In this document: in pieces, positions 53,920-64,000 of the stretch
Layout: the number at the start of each line of letters is the position of its first letter
How positions within the stretch are numbered: the stretch's first letter is position 1
Source: Bursaphelenchus xylophilus
Taxonomy: Eukaryota > Nematoda > Chromadorea > Rhabditida > Aphelenchoididae
Direction of reading: 5' to 3'
DNA length: 64,000 nucleotides
NCBI GenBank assembly: GCA_904066235.2
Contig: CAJFCV020000005.1
Coordinates: 9,915,501 to 9,979,500, forward strand
Notes under the pieces: model-generated
The model's input: the letters and a program-made list of their open reading frames with translations, nothing else
What the model was told of the DNA's origin: nothing
Database searches by the model: none
Position numbers and translations under genes: made by a program

Positions 53920-54425
53920 GTAAAAGTGTCTAACAACAGCATTCGAAAATACGACAGAGTCACTTAAATCACGGATCAATTTTGAAAAACGACTGTCACA
54001 GAAATGGAGAGGGTGCAACTATGATATCGGATCTGAAAACCGCTACCTCCAATGGCCTCTGTGACCCGCGGTAATCGACCAACAAGTTCGACCAAATTGT
54101 CCCGAATACTTCTTTCCTCCGAAAGCTGTAATCCAGACAATTTATCAACTTTTCTCGGTCAAACTTGTTGGTTACGATTATCTCGACCGATGGAGGTAGT
54201 GATTTCCAGATCCAGATCCCCGCCCACACCCACCATCGTTGTAACTCTCGTTTTAAAAAGTGGAACCATGACTTAAGTGACGTCTGTTGAAAGACGTGGA
54301 ATTCTTCGAACGGTCTATTGAACCCGAGGATCTGCATACATTAAGGCCGTTTTCTGGACGTGGTGAAAAAATAAGCTCAAATCGGAAACTGGGGTGTTTT
54401 AATCGGTGAAACAAAGCCCAATTAG
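53920..54425. other. Intergenic, no confident gene
   Basis: The open stretch 53996-54337 (minus, 113 codons) has no recognised domain. A short inverted pair (ACCAACAAGTTCGACC at 54078 and GGTCAAACTTGTTGGT at 54157) is present; it could be another decayed foldback. Confidence 0.35.
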
Positions 54426-54429
54426 CATA

Positions 54430-55348
54430 CAGGGTCTTTCAAGAAACGTGAAGGAAAGTAGGAGGCTATAACTTTCGGCGGAGGCGGCGCAGAGAGCCCG
54501 TTTTTGGAATATGTATTTTTAAGCAACATTATTTTTTGCCTACGAAATAACGAGCTTTTAGAGTGCAAACTGAGGTCGCTACGACTTTCTGAAGTAGAGG
54601 CATCTCTACCCCGAAAACCAGGTTTTTTTCGGTTGAAAATGATCGTGAAATTTCGGTCTTTTTCGGTTGAAAATCACCAAGAAATGCCGGATTTTTTGGG
54701 GGGTTTCGATAGAGTTGACGCTGAAAAAAAGGGAAGGATGTTGCCAACACGTTGGAAATTAAGCAAATATTCGGCCAGCCTCAACTTGGGGCAAATTTCG
54801 AGTTTATTTTTCAGTATCTTTCGCGAAGAAGCGTGACATCATTTAGGGATTTGAGGAACCTGGAACGGCTAGCCAAGGCACCAGAATGGCTGTGAAGTCT
54901 TACAAAAACTATTCAAAGGGTGTAATAGGCGTCAAAGGGCAGGAATGACAACCAAGTTTTAAAACTGCTAGCAAAAACTGGCTAGCCCAAGTGTCAGAAT
55001 AAAGAGTAGCCGAATATTTGCTTTTCAACGTTTTGACAACATCCATCCCTTTTTTCAACGTCAACTCTATCGAAACCCCCCAAAAAATCCGGCATTTCTT
55101 GGTGATTTTCAACCGAAAAAGACCGAAATTTCTCGATCATTTTCAACCGAAAAAACCTGGTTTTCGGGGTAGAGATGCCTCTACTTCAGAAGGTCGTAGC
55201 GACCTCAGTTTGCACTCTAAAAGCTTGTTATTTCGGAGGCAAAAAATAATGTCGCTTAAAAATACATATTCCAAAAACGGGCTCTCTGCGCCGCCTCCGC
55301 CGAAAGTTATAGCCTCCTACTTTCCTTCACGTTTCTTGAAAGACCCTG
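54430..55348. mobile_element. Large foldback element, arms of about 350 bp
   Basis: 54430-54780 and 55005-55348 are inverted copies with roughly 90 percent or higher identity by eye. Matching parts run from CAGGGTCTTTCAAGAAACG through GGAGGCGGCGCAGAGAGC and GTAGAGGCATCTCTACC to AACGTTGACGCTG-like sequence. The ends are flanked by TA. The loop, about 220 bp, has no transposase. The structure fits a non-autonomous TIR or foldback transposon; a transcript would form a long hairpin. Confidence 0.8.
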
Positions 55349-55354
55349 TAGTAT

Positions 55355-56515
55355 TTTAATCAGCAGCAAGCAGGTGACCCAAAAAAGTTGTTTTGTACAT
55401 ATATACTTTGAGCCCTGTGGCTTCAAATCCACATTCAGTTTAATGCAGTGCCAAGACCTTTCTATACGTCGAGGAATAAAGGTCCCTAATCTAGTTGCTA
55501 TCTCTGATCCCAAGCCCAATGAATACTATGCAAACGAACGATGACAAACGACTAACTAAACCCAGGCAACAACTTCAATATAAACTCACTGTAGTTGACT
55601 CCACCAACGTACGTCGAGCTGACCAGAACACAACAATAGACAAATCAATAATACGTTTATTCGTCGGGGAAAACTATATAAAAAACTGACCGAAAAGCGA
55701 TCGGTCCAGTTTATACAATTTATCGGTCGGCTTATGCAAATTCTAGGGAACTTCTCACGGAATCGTGACAGCAGCAAATGAAACTTTTTTATTTTGAATT
55801 GCAGTAAGAATTACGGAAGATATAAAAAATTGCAGTTCCAGTGCGCTTACCTTGTCATTAATAGTGTTAATGCATTTCCTGACCAACAATTTCCACATTA
55901 AACTGCTGTTGCTGACAAGCAAACACTTTTAATCCTTAAGAATCCTCAGAACGCTTGGTGTGATATTATCCGCAATTCTGTTGGTGATTAACTATAACAA
56001 CAGCAAAAGGAGTCTGCATAAAACTGGCGTTGAGAACAGCTTTGCAAACAAGACATTCTTTTTTGCCTTAAACCCACCAGGCAAGAAGCAGTGATGGATG
56101 ATCTAACCACCCATGAGATATTTTGTGTAATTTCACTGAAGATGTATGTAGGCTTGATGACTGGAAAGCTGGTTTGATAGGTAAAAACATCAAAGTCCCA
56201 ACGTGATGGACGTAAGGCTTTTTGCAGGTGTTTAAAACTGGCAAGTCAATACTTTATGTTTTACAAGTTGCATCGTTTCGGACGGTATCCACTGGATCCA
56301 TGGCGCCATCGGATATAAATCACAAACTCAGATCTTTGCCGTTTGTAAAAAAAATCGTACATGATCGTTATACCACAAAATTAACATATTCCGAACAAAA
56401 ACAAAACGTTACTTTCGCAGTTATTCCACAGTTCGGGCTAGCAAAATAGTGGAAAAAATGTAATGGAGAAATTTTACTTCCATGCTTCGGACGTCGGTCG
56501 GAAAAAAACATTTAG
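55355..56515. other. Intergenic, no confident gene
   Basis: AT-rich sequence. Short open stretches at 55495-55689 and 56222-56449 lack domain and splice support. Confidence 0.35.
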
Positions 56516-56520
56516 CGTAC

Positions 56521-56981
56521 CGACTTTTCAGGTCGGCGACAGTTCGGGCCAACACAAAATTGAACGGTACGGACGCAGGGCAGGTGGATACCCAAACAAA
56601 GGCTGTGGGAGGTGCATATGAGGCCTGGCAACGCTGTTTGACGATCGGCGCATGCTCGGTGCAGGCTCGGCGGAGACATGGCCAAGGCTTGCAATATGTC
56701 CACTTTTTCTAACTTTATCTATTAATAACGTTAGCTTTCTTTTCCGTGAGTTATTGTAGCAATAAAAGACCAAAATTTGCGGCAAAGAACGAAGATCCCT
56801 AACTTTTATCTAAATATTAATCATACAGGGATATAGGTGATAAGTGTTCTAGGACCCGCCCAATCGTATTACTTCTACTAACTAAGCTTCTCCTTGCCTT
56901 CTCTACTCTCTATGCAAACAACAACGAACCGACGCGATCCGTAGTATTGTCGACCCAAACTGTCGCTGACCCGAAAAGTCG
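56521..56981. mobile_element. MITE, family M3, copy 2
   Basis: CGACTTTTCAGGTCGGCGAC on the left and GTCGCTGACCCGAAAAGTCG on the right are the terminal inverted repeats. The interior matches 10378-10850 in reverse orientation (CTTGCAATATGTCCACTTTT against AAGTGGGAATATTGCAAG). No transposase. Confidence 0.75.
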
Positions 56982-57346
56982 TAATTCAAAATACATAACT
57001 TGTCATGCCATGCGTTGACGAGAAATAGACACTTATTACCCTTGAAGAAAACCCCCTTATATCTTGTGGTCCCAAATTTGAAACGCACCCCGTTTAAAGT
57101 TTAAAGTGGATTCAGAAACAGAAGAGTTACACTACAGGACATAGAACATTTTTAGTAGTTGCGTATTTGCATAAGCGAGCAACCTTTGTTTTTTTTTGGT
57201 TAATAATAACAATATCGATGGTAGATCGTGCAGATCTCCCAGAAAACTGCTTGAACAGGCGGATTGTGTGATGAAAAGCAGCGCCTTCGTCTAACGGGGC
57301 GATAATATAAACCTCGTTTTGTAGCTTAGCACGTGTAGGCTGGTTC

Positions 57347-57354
57347 TATAAAAA
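57347..57354 (+). promoter_or_regulatory. TATA box of the epoxide hydrolase gene
   Basis: TATAAAAA lies 37 bp before the start codon at 57384, a plausible core promoter that would leave a very short 5' UTR. Confidence 0.5.
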
Positions 57355-57383
57355 GATCTGGAATATTAAAATGATCATCAAAC

Positions 57384-58845
57384 ATGAAAATGTTCAAGAC
57401 TGTTTTTGTGGTTTTGGCCGTTTTTGTTGGCGATGTCTTTTGTTCACGGGTGAGGTTGAGTACTGTAACTTAGTGTCCATTTTAGGCCGACTTGCTAAAA
57501 GACAACTACTACGGCCCTGGCCCAAAGAAAGCTGACGATGTAACAATCAAGCCTCTGAACATCACAGTTCCCTACTCTGTTCTTGAAGACCTCAAGAACC
57601 GCCTGAAGAATGCCCGCATCACTCATACACAACTTGAAGATCAGAAGAACTTCCATTTTGGGTTCTCGCTGAAAGCTCTAAATGAGTTCAAGGACTACTG
57701 GCTCAACGAATACGACTGGCGGAAGGTTGAGGAGGAGTTGACTCGATTCCCCAGTTTCAAGACCGAAATTGAAGGAGTTGGAATTCACTTCATTCATGCC
57801 AAACCTCCAGCTGGAAAATACAAGACAGTCAAGCCGCTGTTGGCTTCGCATGGATGGCCCGGAAGTATTCACGAGTTCACCAAGGCGCTCCCCATTTTTA
57901 CCGATCCGCAGGCCAACGGTATCAATGTTAGTTACGCCTTCGAAGTGATTACTCCTTCAATCCCCGGCTACGGTTGGTCTGACGCCGCCCAAAAGTCCGG
58001 GCTGAATCAAGCGTCCGCCGCGCGGATCTACAACAAGCTGATGACTCGTTTGAACTTCACCAAGTACTTTGTTCAAGGTGGAGATTGGGGATCGACGATT
58101 GTGGGAAACATGGCCCGGCTTTATCCACAAAATGTGCAAGGCGCGCATTTGAACATGTTAGTCAGCTTGAACCCGGCCGTGCTGGCCAAGACTACGCTTT
58201 ATTCCGCAAGACCTGTCCTGTTGAAGGAGGCCGGTTTCAAGGGCTACAGTGTTGCGCGCTATATTAATTTCGCAATCACCCAAGCCGGCTATTTCCATCA
58301 GCAAATGACCCAGCCCGATACTGTCGGTATGCTTTATATTGTCATTATTAAATCCGAGTTATTGTAATTTTGCAGGTATTGCCCTGAACGACTCCCCAAT
58401 CGGTGTGATGGCCTGGATTCTGGAGAAATTCTCCGGTGGCACCAACCCGGCCTACGAAGACTTCGAGGATGGGCATTTGACCAAGAGGTTCACAAAGGAA
58501 GACCTTATCACCGCGGTGATGATCTACTGGGTCAACGGAAATATGCTGCAATCTGCTAGGTTCTACAAGGAATTGTTCATCTCCAAAGACGCTCAAAACT
58601 TGATGAGGTAAGATACGATCAGTAAAGCAAAAAATCTATTCTCTTTCAGTGAGTTCATTACGGTTCCGACCGGCTACGCCGCTTGTCTCAACGACGCTGT
58701 TCCCGCTCAACCTAAGGATGTAGCGTCCGCAGCGGTAAACCTTCAGCATTACAGTACCATTGACGCTGGCCATTTTGCCGCCATGGAGAAGCCGTTGGAG
58801 CTGGTGAAAGATGTTTTCGAGTTCACTAAGCCGCTTGTCAAGTAA
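57384..58845 (+). CDS. Microsomal-type epoxide hydrolase, secretory
   Basis: Four exons (57384-57449, 57486-58326, 58376-58607, 58650-58845) join in frame to 444 residues. An N-terminal signal or anchor (MKMFKTVFVVLAVFVGDVFC) is followed by the EHN segment (PLNITVPYSVLEDLKNRL) and an alpha/beta hydrolase fold. HGWPGS at 144-149 gives the oxyanion hole, Asp222 in QGGDWGS is the nucleophile, and His421 in DAGHFAAMEKP is the base. Such enzymes hydrolyse xenobiotic or lipid epoxides, including juvenile-hormone-like or fatty-acid epoxides, at the ER; the substrate here is unknown. Length fits EPHX1-type proteins of about 455 residues. A TATA box and AATAAA frame the gene. An alternative ATG at 57371 is out of frame. 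Confidence 0.92.
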
Positions 58846-58893
58846 TTTTTGAGCTTTTCATGTTAGTCATCACAGTAAATACAAGCATTGCAA

Positions 58894-58899
58894 AATAAA
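58894..58899 (+). terminator. Polyadenylation signal AATAAA
   Basis: AATAAA, about 50 bp after the epoxide hydrolase stop codon. Confidence 0.6.
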
Positions 58900-59174
58900 T
58901 CCTTGATTTAATTATCAAAGCATTAAAATTATTACTTTTCTGCGACATTCGAGATAACCCGTTATTGTGAAAAGACAGTGTAATTGTTTCGTCGCTTTGT
59001 GGTGTATGTATACGTCGCAAGACAAGAGAAGCAGCTTTCAAGCGAAGACAAAGACGATAAACAAATCGGGAGTTCCCCAGGAACGGACTGAACTCTCGCT
59101 CTTTGAACGAGAAGATGTTGAAACACAACGTATACGTTCAAAAAGAAAGGCCAGAGACTAACTGCTTAGCGAGT

Positions 59175-61792
59175 TTAGGCAATCAAATATGGCGCTGCCA
59201 TCATTACGCCGGCAATGGTTGCGATGATAAAGATTGTGAAGATATATAAACAGAGACGATCGACAACCATCGCTGCGAACTTCCAGTTGGTGGCTTGGTT
59301 CTCCTCCCGTTCTTCCTCCATCATCCGTTTGGTTATCACCTGGAAAGAGGGCCGTTGTGTGCGCAGGTTAGATTTTTCGTCCGTCGGGAAAATAATAAGC
59401 ACTCTGTCGCATCGAAACTCGCAAAGCCGCTGGGAAATTGAATTGTGCCGCAACAAGTTCAAATGGCTTTTCATTTCAGAGATGCGATTGGCACAGCGAG
59501 ATGGTGCTTACTATTTTCTCTACAGACTGATGGAAACGCATCGATTCAAGAATCAAGGGAACAGTGTTGCACGCCAAACTGAGACGCGCTGGAATCTCTC
59601 GGTGAAAAGAAGGAAAACTCGCCGCCAAAATCGCAAAAAGTCTCAATGTCGGAAAAGAAATGGGGAAATTTTTGGGCTAGAAAGTAAATTTTACGTGCTT
59701 TTTGTCTGTTTTCTCTGTCAAATAAATAATACGAAGTGCCCAAGATCGATCTCACTTTCACGTCGAATTGACTAATGCTTTATAAATAATGGAAACCTAC
59801 CTTGAGCTCCGAATGTATTCGTTGAAGCAGCTGCAGGGCTGCCGCATTGCCTTGGTCGGAAAGGGGAGATCCACTCAAAGCCGTGCTCTCCATGCTCAGC
59901 TGAGCACTCGGGCCTCCATTCTTCATCGGCTTGATGCCGTTGAGTCCGCCGTTACTGAGGACGTTGAAGAATTGATTCACAACATGCCTCTCAATATCAA
60001 TCGAATTCCTGAAACATTTGGTTCAAGTGTCACCCATATTTCTTACCTTGTCCCATCCTCCACCTGTTTAATATTTCGAATAAGTGATTCGCTGTGCCTC
60101 TTCGGCTTTGACCATGGTAAAATCGAAGGTAACGTTTCCCAAGTCAGGAATATTCCTGGTCTTTCGATTCGAAGGAAATAGGGAAGCCAGTATAATAAGA
60201 TTGTTCGAGCCTGAAATATACATTTAGGATGGGAAAAAATGTGCGTATTTTACCATCGGCGACATCTCATGAGTCTCGGGCGTGCGGTAATGAAGGTTGA
60301 GCACGTAGACTGTGAATACCGTAGATGCTGTTACCACGATCATACAGCTCGAAAAGAAGATACCTAGAAGAGGGACGGCTTCCGATGTCGGTGGAGACAT
60401 CTCGGATAGCATACTCAAGAAGAAACAAATCGACAGGAGAACAGTGATTTCTGAAACACAATCAATTACTGTCGTACCTACTGTAGTGTCACTCTAAAGG
60501 GATAACAGCGATACTTACGAAGTGTGATTTTCTCTCCCGCATCCGGCGGTAACGTGAAGCCCAGTAAAGTCATCATGGTCGTCAAAATGCATGGCATGAT
60601 CAAGTTAAACCCGTAGTAGAGAGTACGCCGACGCATGTGCAGGAAGAACGTGACGTCCGGATAGGGCTCATCCGGGCAACACTCGTAGAACTTCTCGGTA
60701 CGAGAAACACTGGTCACTAAAATGCGATATGACAAGCTCTCGCCACAACTCACTCGGAAGAGCCCATTCGCCGTTGGGCAGATATTCGCTGATATCAAAT
60801 CCCCCTTCGGCGGGTTGCAGGTCAACCATTCGTCCGCCGTACGTCCACGACCCGAACTTGAAGAAGCACCGCTGCTCGTCGAAGGGAAACCATTTGATGT
60901 CGATTTTACAAGAGATTTTGAAGATGCCCGGAGGAATCCAAGACACATCACCCGTGTTGTAAACAATCATATTCGAGGGATACGTTGAGTCAAAGTTTGA
61001 GTCTACACTGTTATAGAGTAGGACGTCTGGAAAAAAGTCAATAAAGTAATTGGAGATGCTACCATATGTACAGTAGGGGACCTGATCCAGTGGCAAAAAA
61101 CCTACCATTTTGCATCCGGGAAGCATTACAAATGTGGCAAAATGCTTCCTTCTCCAAATAAAAAAATTCAATTTTGAAGGGCGCGCCTTTTTCCTCACAA
61201 AAAGAGCGGGCGCGCTTTTGAAATCGGATTTTTTTCATTAGGAGAGGGAGGTATTTTCCCACATTTTTTGACGCTTCTTGGATGCAAACTGGTACGTTTT
61301 TGCCACTGGATCAGGCCCCCACTGTATACTTCTCTAATTGCTGATATTTCTCATATCTTTTTTACCTGGTTTCCAAATCTTTCCGACCGGAAATCGAACG
61401 TCCGTTATGTTCCCGTACTCGAGGATGTCCCATCGCAACTTGTAGTCATTCCAAGCCTATTACTCAACATGTCAGAGAGTTTTTGCACAACTTACATAGT
61501 CCAGCCACGCGTTAACATACACCACTTGATTTTTCTCATCAACATCGATCAGCTGCTGCAACGACACCTTCAATTTCACAACAACGGGCTGCGAGTGATT
61601 GGCGACTGGCCTCTCTAGGATATTGTAGTCCCTCATCAAGTCTTCGTACAGTCTTCTCTCGTGGAATGACCCTTCCACTGACAACATCACGGAGAATATT
61701 GTGCATAGTGTCAGTGAAGCAAGAAGAGACAGTGTGCTAGGTCTTTTCCTCCTTGAAAGGCGTTTCCCTCGTGCGGGACGAACTGTCTGCAT
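59175..61792 (-). CDS. Nicotinic acetylcholine receptor alpha-type subunit
   Basis: Eight exons (61792-61499, 61456-61366, 61026-60754, 60716-60519, 60450-60254, 60210-60047, 60008-59801, 59339-59175) join in frame to 529 residues. A basic leader precedes a hydrophobic signal ([17 protein letters not shown]). The ligand-binding domain has [16 protein letters not shown], the Cys loop Cys168 to Cys182 with FPFDEQRC, and vicinal cysteines 232-233 in [13 protein letters not shown], the alpha-subunit mark. Four membrane spans follow. M2 begins after GEK (Glu281), which indicates cation selectivity, and runs [17 protein letters not shown]. The M3-M4 loop is about 145 residues and M4 closes the protein. 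It is closest to the ACR-16/alpha7 group of nematodes, with the [16 protein letters not shown] style of its ACR-7/10/11 relatives. It probably forms acetylcholine-gated channels at neurons or muscle. Confidence 0.92.
59380..59531. mobile_element. Foldback MITE, family M1 (last intron)
   Basis: CCGTCGGGAAAATAATAAGC and GCTTACTATTTTCTCTACAG bound about 152 bp within the last intron of the receptor gene. Confidence 0.75.
61069..61326. mobile_element. Palindromic MITE, family M2, copy 3 (intron 2)
   Basis: TACAGTAGGGGACCTGATCC and the inverted GATCAGGCCCCCACTGTA end bound 258 bp with TTTTGCATCCGGGAAG-type subterminal repeats. It fills most of the second intron of the receptor gene. Confidence 0.8.
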
Positions 61793-62018
61793 GCTGGGAA
61801 TCCAGTCGAGAGCAGGCCGTCTTCAGTCTGTGCTTTCCTCCCTGCTTCCCACGTCCTTTTGCATCATCTAGCGGAGGCAGCGTTGGTTGGAGAATTTCTG
61901 AAGAAATGAAGGGTACCAAAATGGCGATTGCCGCGGCTACTATCTTCACGGAAAAAGTTCAGATATATAGAACTAGTTGCTGAGAATGAGAGACAACGGG
62001 CGGGAAAGTCAGTAACGG
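61793..62018. other. 5' flank of the receptor gene
   Basis: No upstream exon is evident. Relatively GC-rich at 61840-61880; no TATA box stands out. Confidence 0.35.
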
Positions 62019-62165
62019 TGTGTTGGGAAAATAGTGAACCTAAAGTCGCTGCGGAAATCGTATCGCTGAAGTGGAAAGCAATTTGATTGCGATACAGTTC
62101 ATTTTCCCGGTAGCGATGCGGCTTTGGATGCGACAGAGTGCTCATTATTTTTCGGACAGACTGAT
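62019..62165. mobile_element. Foldback MITE, family M1
   Basis: TGTGTTGGGAAAATAGTGAA and TCATTATTTTTCGGACAGAC bound 147 bp about 230 bp upstream of the receptor gene. Confidence 0.7.
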
Positions 62166-62515
62166 TTTAGCTGGCTTCAAAAAACAATTTTTTCCGGCTC
62201 CTGGCTCTACGCGACAAATATATCTGCAAAAAAAATGTGTGGTTTCATCCCATTTCGAAAAATTACTCTTACACTGTGCATAAACGCATCCACCATGAAT
62301 TTTATTCGTCGCCGTGCAGCAACCATTTCGCGCACCATGCAGAATCTCAAGACTTTCCAGCCCGCCTAATATTTTTTCCCATCGCCAACATGCCCAAAAT
62401 CGTCATTAACTGACCAGAAACCACACCTATCCATAACAACTCCCCTCGCCCGAAAACCCCACAAGGAGCGCTCTGAATTTTTTTATACGTGCATAAAAAA
62501 TATAAAGCGCAAAGG

Positions 62516-62841
62516 ATGCAACGGCATAAACCATCCGAAAATCCACTGTTTGTGGAGTGCTCAAGTTTCCGACGCACTAAGTCGTGGGGCCAGGTAAATT
62601 CGTATCAATATTGAACGTGGAATCGTTTAATCCGAAACGTTGAGCTCAACTTGTCTGGCCGCAGTAGTTTCGGCGGATGAAGAAGAGTTTCAAATTGAGT
62701 TTGGTTACAGACCGCCCGACAATTTGATCATGCGAAAAGTAAATAAAATAATAAACCGAAAATTCAATACACATGTAGGGAAAAGGAGAGCATTTGAACT
62801 GGAGCGCATCCAAAACCATAGAATGTTCTCGTAGAACATGA
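62516..62841 (+). other. Exon-like fragments, unrecognised
   Basis: 62516-62593 (ATG, MQRHKPSENPLFVECSSF ..., GTAAAT donor) and 62672-62740 (VSADEEEFQIEFGYRPPDNL ..., GTAAAT donor) and then 62786-62841 read like short exons. The first junction does not keep phase, so no complete model can be built. There is no family match. Confidence 0.2.
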
Positions 62842-62844
62842 ACA

Positions 62845-63265
62845 TTGGGAATAAGAGTAAGAGGTCGAAGGAAACAAATTTTGTTGCAATGGGAGTTTAT
62901 GTAATTTACGAAAAATGGAATCCACGCGATGTGACCAGCTACTGTGCCTGCCGTTTTTAGTGCTAGTTTAGGTACTGCAACCGATGGCCAAGCAGTCTTT
63001 TGACAAAAATCTTATCAACGACTAGCAAAAAATTGATTGGTAAACAAGCCACCCAAATATCAATCCAAATGATTGGAATGGCAGCCATATTTTTGAAAAG
63101 CGGCTCAAGAAAGGCCAAACCAGCGCTTTGACTAGCTGTTCCGACGTTCTGGTTATAAATACAACTTTCTAGCCAACCGCACAACCCTACCAATCATCAA
63201 GACCTCGGTAGTAGCCAATACTGTTCTTAAATCAGGCGATTATTTCAAATAGTGAGTTCTCATAT
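62845..63265. other. Intergenic, no confident gene
   Basis: A minus-strand open stretch at 62963-63193 contains a hydrophobic run (IPIIWIDIWVACLPINF) but lacks splice or domain support. Confidence 0.3.
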
Positions 63266-63268
63266 TAG

Positions 63269-63420
63269 CCTGTTGGGAAAATAATGATGACTTCGCTGCA
63301 CCAATCGCGTCGCTGAATTGAAAGGCAAAACAGTTTTGTCGCAATACAATTAATTTTTTTTTCGGCGGCGATGCAAATTTTGATACGACAGAGGGATCAC
63401 TATTTTCGGACAGAGTGATA
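63269..63420. mobile_element. Foldback MITE, family M1
   Basis: CCTGTTGGGAAAATAATGAT and ATCACTATTTTCGGACAGAG bound about 152 bp. Confidence 0.7.
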
Positions 63421-64000
63421 ATAAACGGTAGGCCATAATTGCTCTAATTCTAAAACCACGACAATTGTGGTTTTAGAAATTTCTTAAATCACCATTTCTC
63501 TAAACGAATAAAATTTCCATCAAACTCCTTGAGCACAATCTTTGGCCAAGACAAGTCTTCGCACAAAATGTATTTCCAAGCTACTTACAAGGAAGACGGG
63601 CAAAAAAAAAGAAAACAAAAAAAGAGCTTCCCGATTGGTTCGGCGGGATTAGTGGGAGCAAGTTTTCACTCTTATTTTCCTCCCCGACATGCCCAAGATG
63701 ACTTACAAATCACGGTCGTAATGTCAAAAAGCGGCATGAATAATACCAAAAACGGCGTGGTCGGGAAACGTGATTTTTCGTAGGGAAACAATGAAAGAAG
63801 TGGAGGGAAGCTTGAGGGATGAAAAATGAAGCAATTTGGCGAAGAAAACTCAAAACACGGGATTACAGGGCTAGATTATGGAACGGTCAACAGAATGACA
63901 TGGGATCAAAAAGTGGGCTGTGTTGCCTTTGGCTAGGCTGGCAATAAAGTTCAGGTCTACCAAAATTGCGTAGAACTTTAACGCAACATTTGAATACCTT
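63421..64000. other. Intergenic to window edge
   Basis: An 84-codon open stretch at 63529-63783 (plus) is Lys-rich and low-complexity with no domain. I see no supported gene before the window ends. Confidence 0.3.

Noticed and set aside
53996..54337. 113-codon minus-strand open frame
   Set aside because: Trp-rich with no domain; contains a short inverted repeat and looks like repeat-derived sequence.

Overview
The window is nematode nuclear DNA. Most genes are split by short GT-AG introns. Several start codons sit directly behind a TTTCAG-type acceptor with no upstream exon, as expected for spliced-leader trans-splicing. One gene encodes a Major Sperm Protein domain, a family known from nematodes. 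The window also holds an oac-type acyltransferase pair and an ACR-16-type acetylcholine receptor subunit. No species is assigned. Exon models were built by hand from open frames, splice sites and codon phase; where I say a model closes in frame, I checked that the exon lengths sum to whole codons.

Layout, left to right. 1.4-6.4 kb: small secreted or membrane genes (a Pro/Ala/Tyr-rich secreted protein, then two paralogous single-pass membrane proteins on opposite strands). 6.85-7.44 kb: an MSP-domain gene (minus). 7.97-11.4 kb: a tandem pair of pepsin-like proteins whose catalytic motifs are ruined in both lobes. 11.5-16.7 kb: a small Cys-tailed membrane protein, an F-box/WD40 protein and a nuclear-looking protein. 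17.1-24.6 kb: two tandem 709-residue acyltransferase-3/SGNH proteins (minus) with identical seven-exon structure, separated by a mariner relic. 25.9-29.8 kb: an ATP-grasp enzyme whose 5' end is unresolved. 30.1-39.8 kb: a 14-exon minus-strand gene predicted to fuse an ACC-synthase-like PLP aminotransferase to a tail of about 2,290 residues carrying eight copies of a roughly 40-residue repeat; this is the most unusual object here. 40-51.8 kb: gene-poor and rich in foldback elements. 51.9-53.9 kb: a GT49 (LARGE/B4GAT1-like) glycosyltransferase. 57.4-58.8 kb: a secreted microsomal-type epoxide hydrolase. 59.2-61.8 kb: a nicotinic receptor alpha-type subunit.

The genes do not form one pathway. 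What ties the window together is local duplication (membrane-protein pair, pseudopeptidase pair, acyltransferase pair) and non-autonomous transposons. At least five inverted-repeat families are visible, many copies lying inside introns. One MITE occupies the same intron of both acyltransferases, so it entered before that duplication. A mariner relic separates one acyltransferase copy from its ancestral upstream region.
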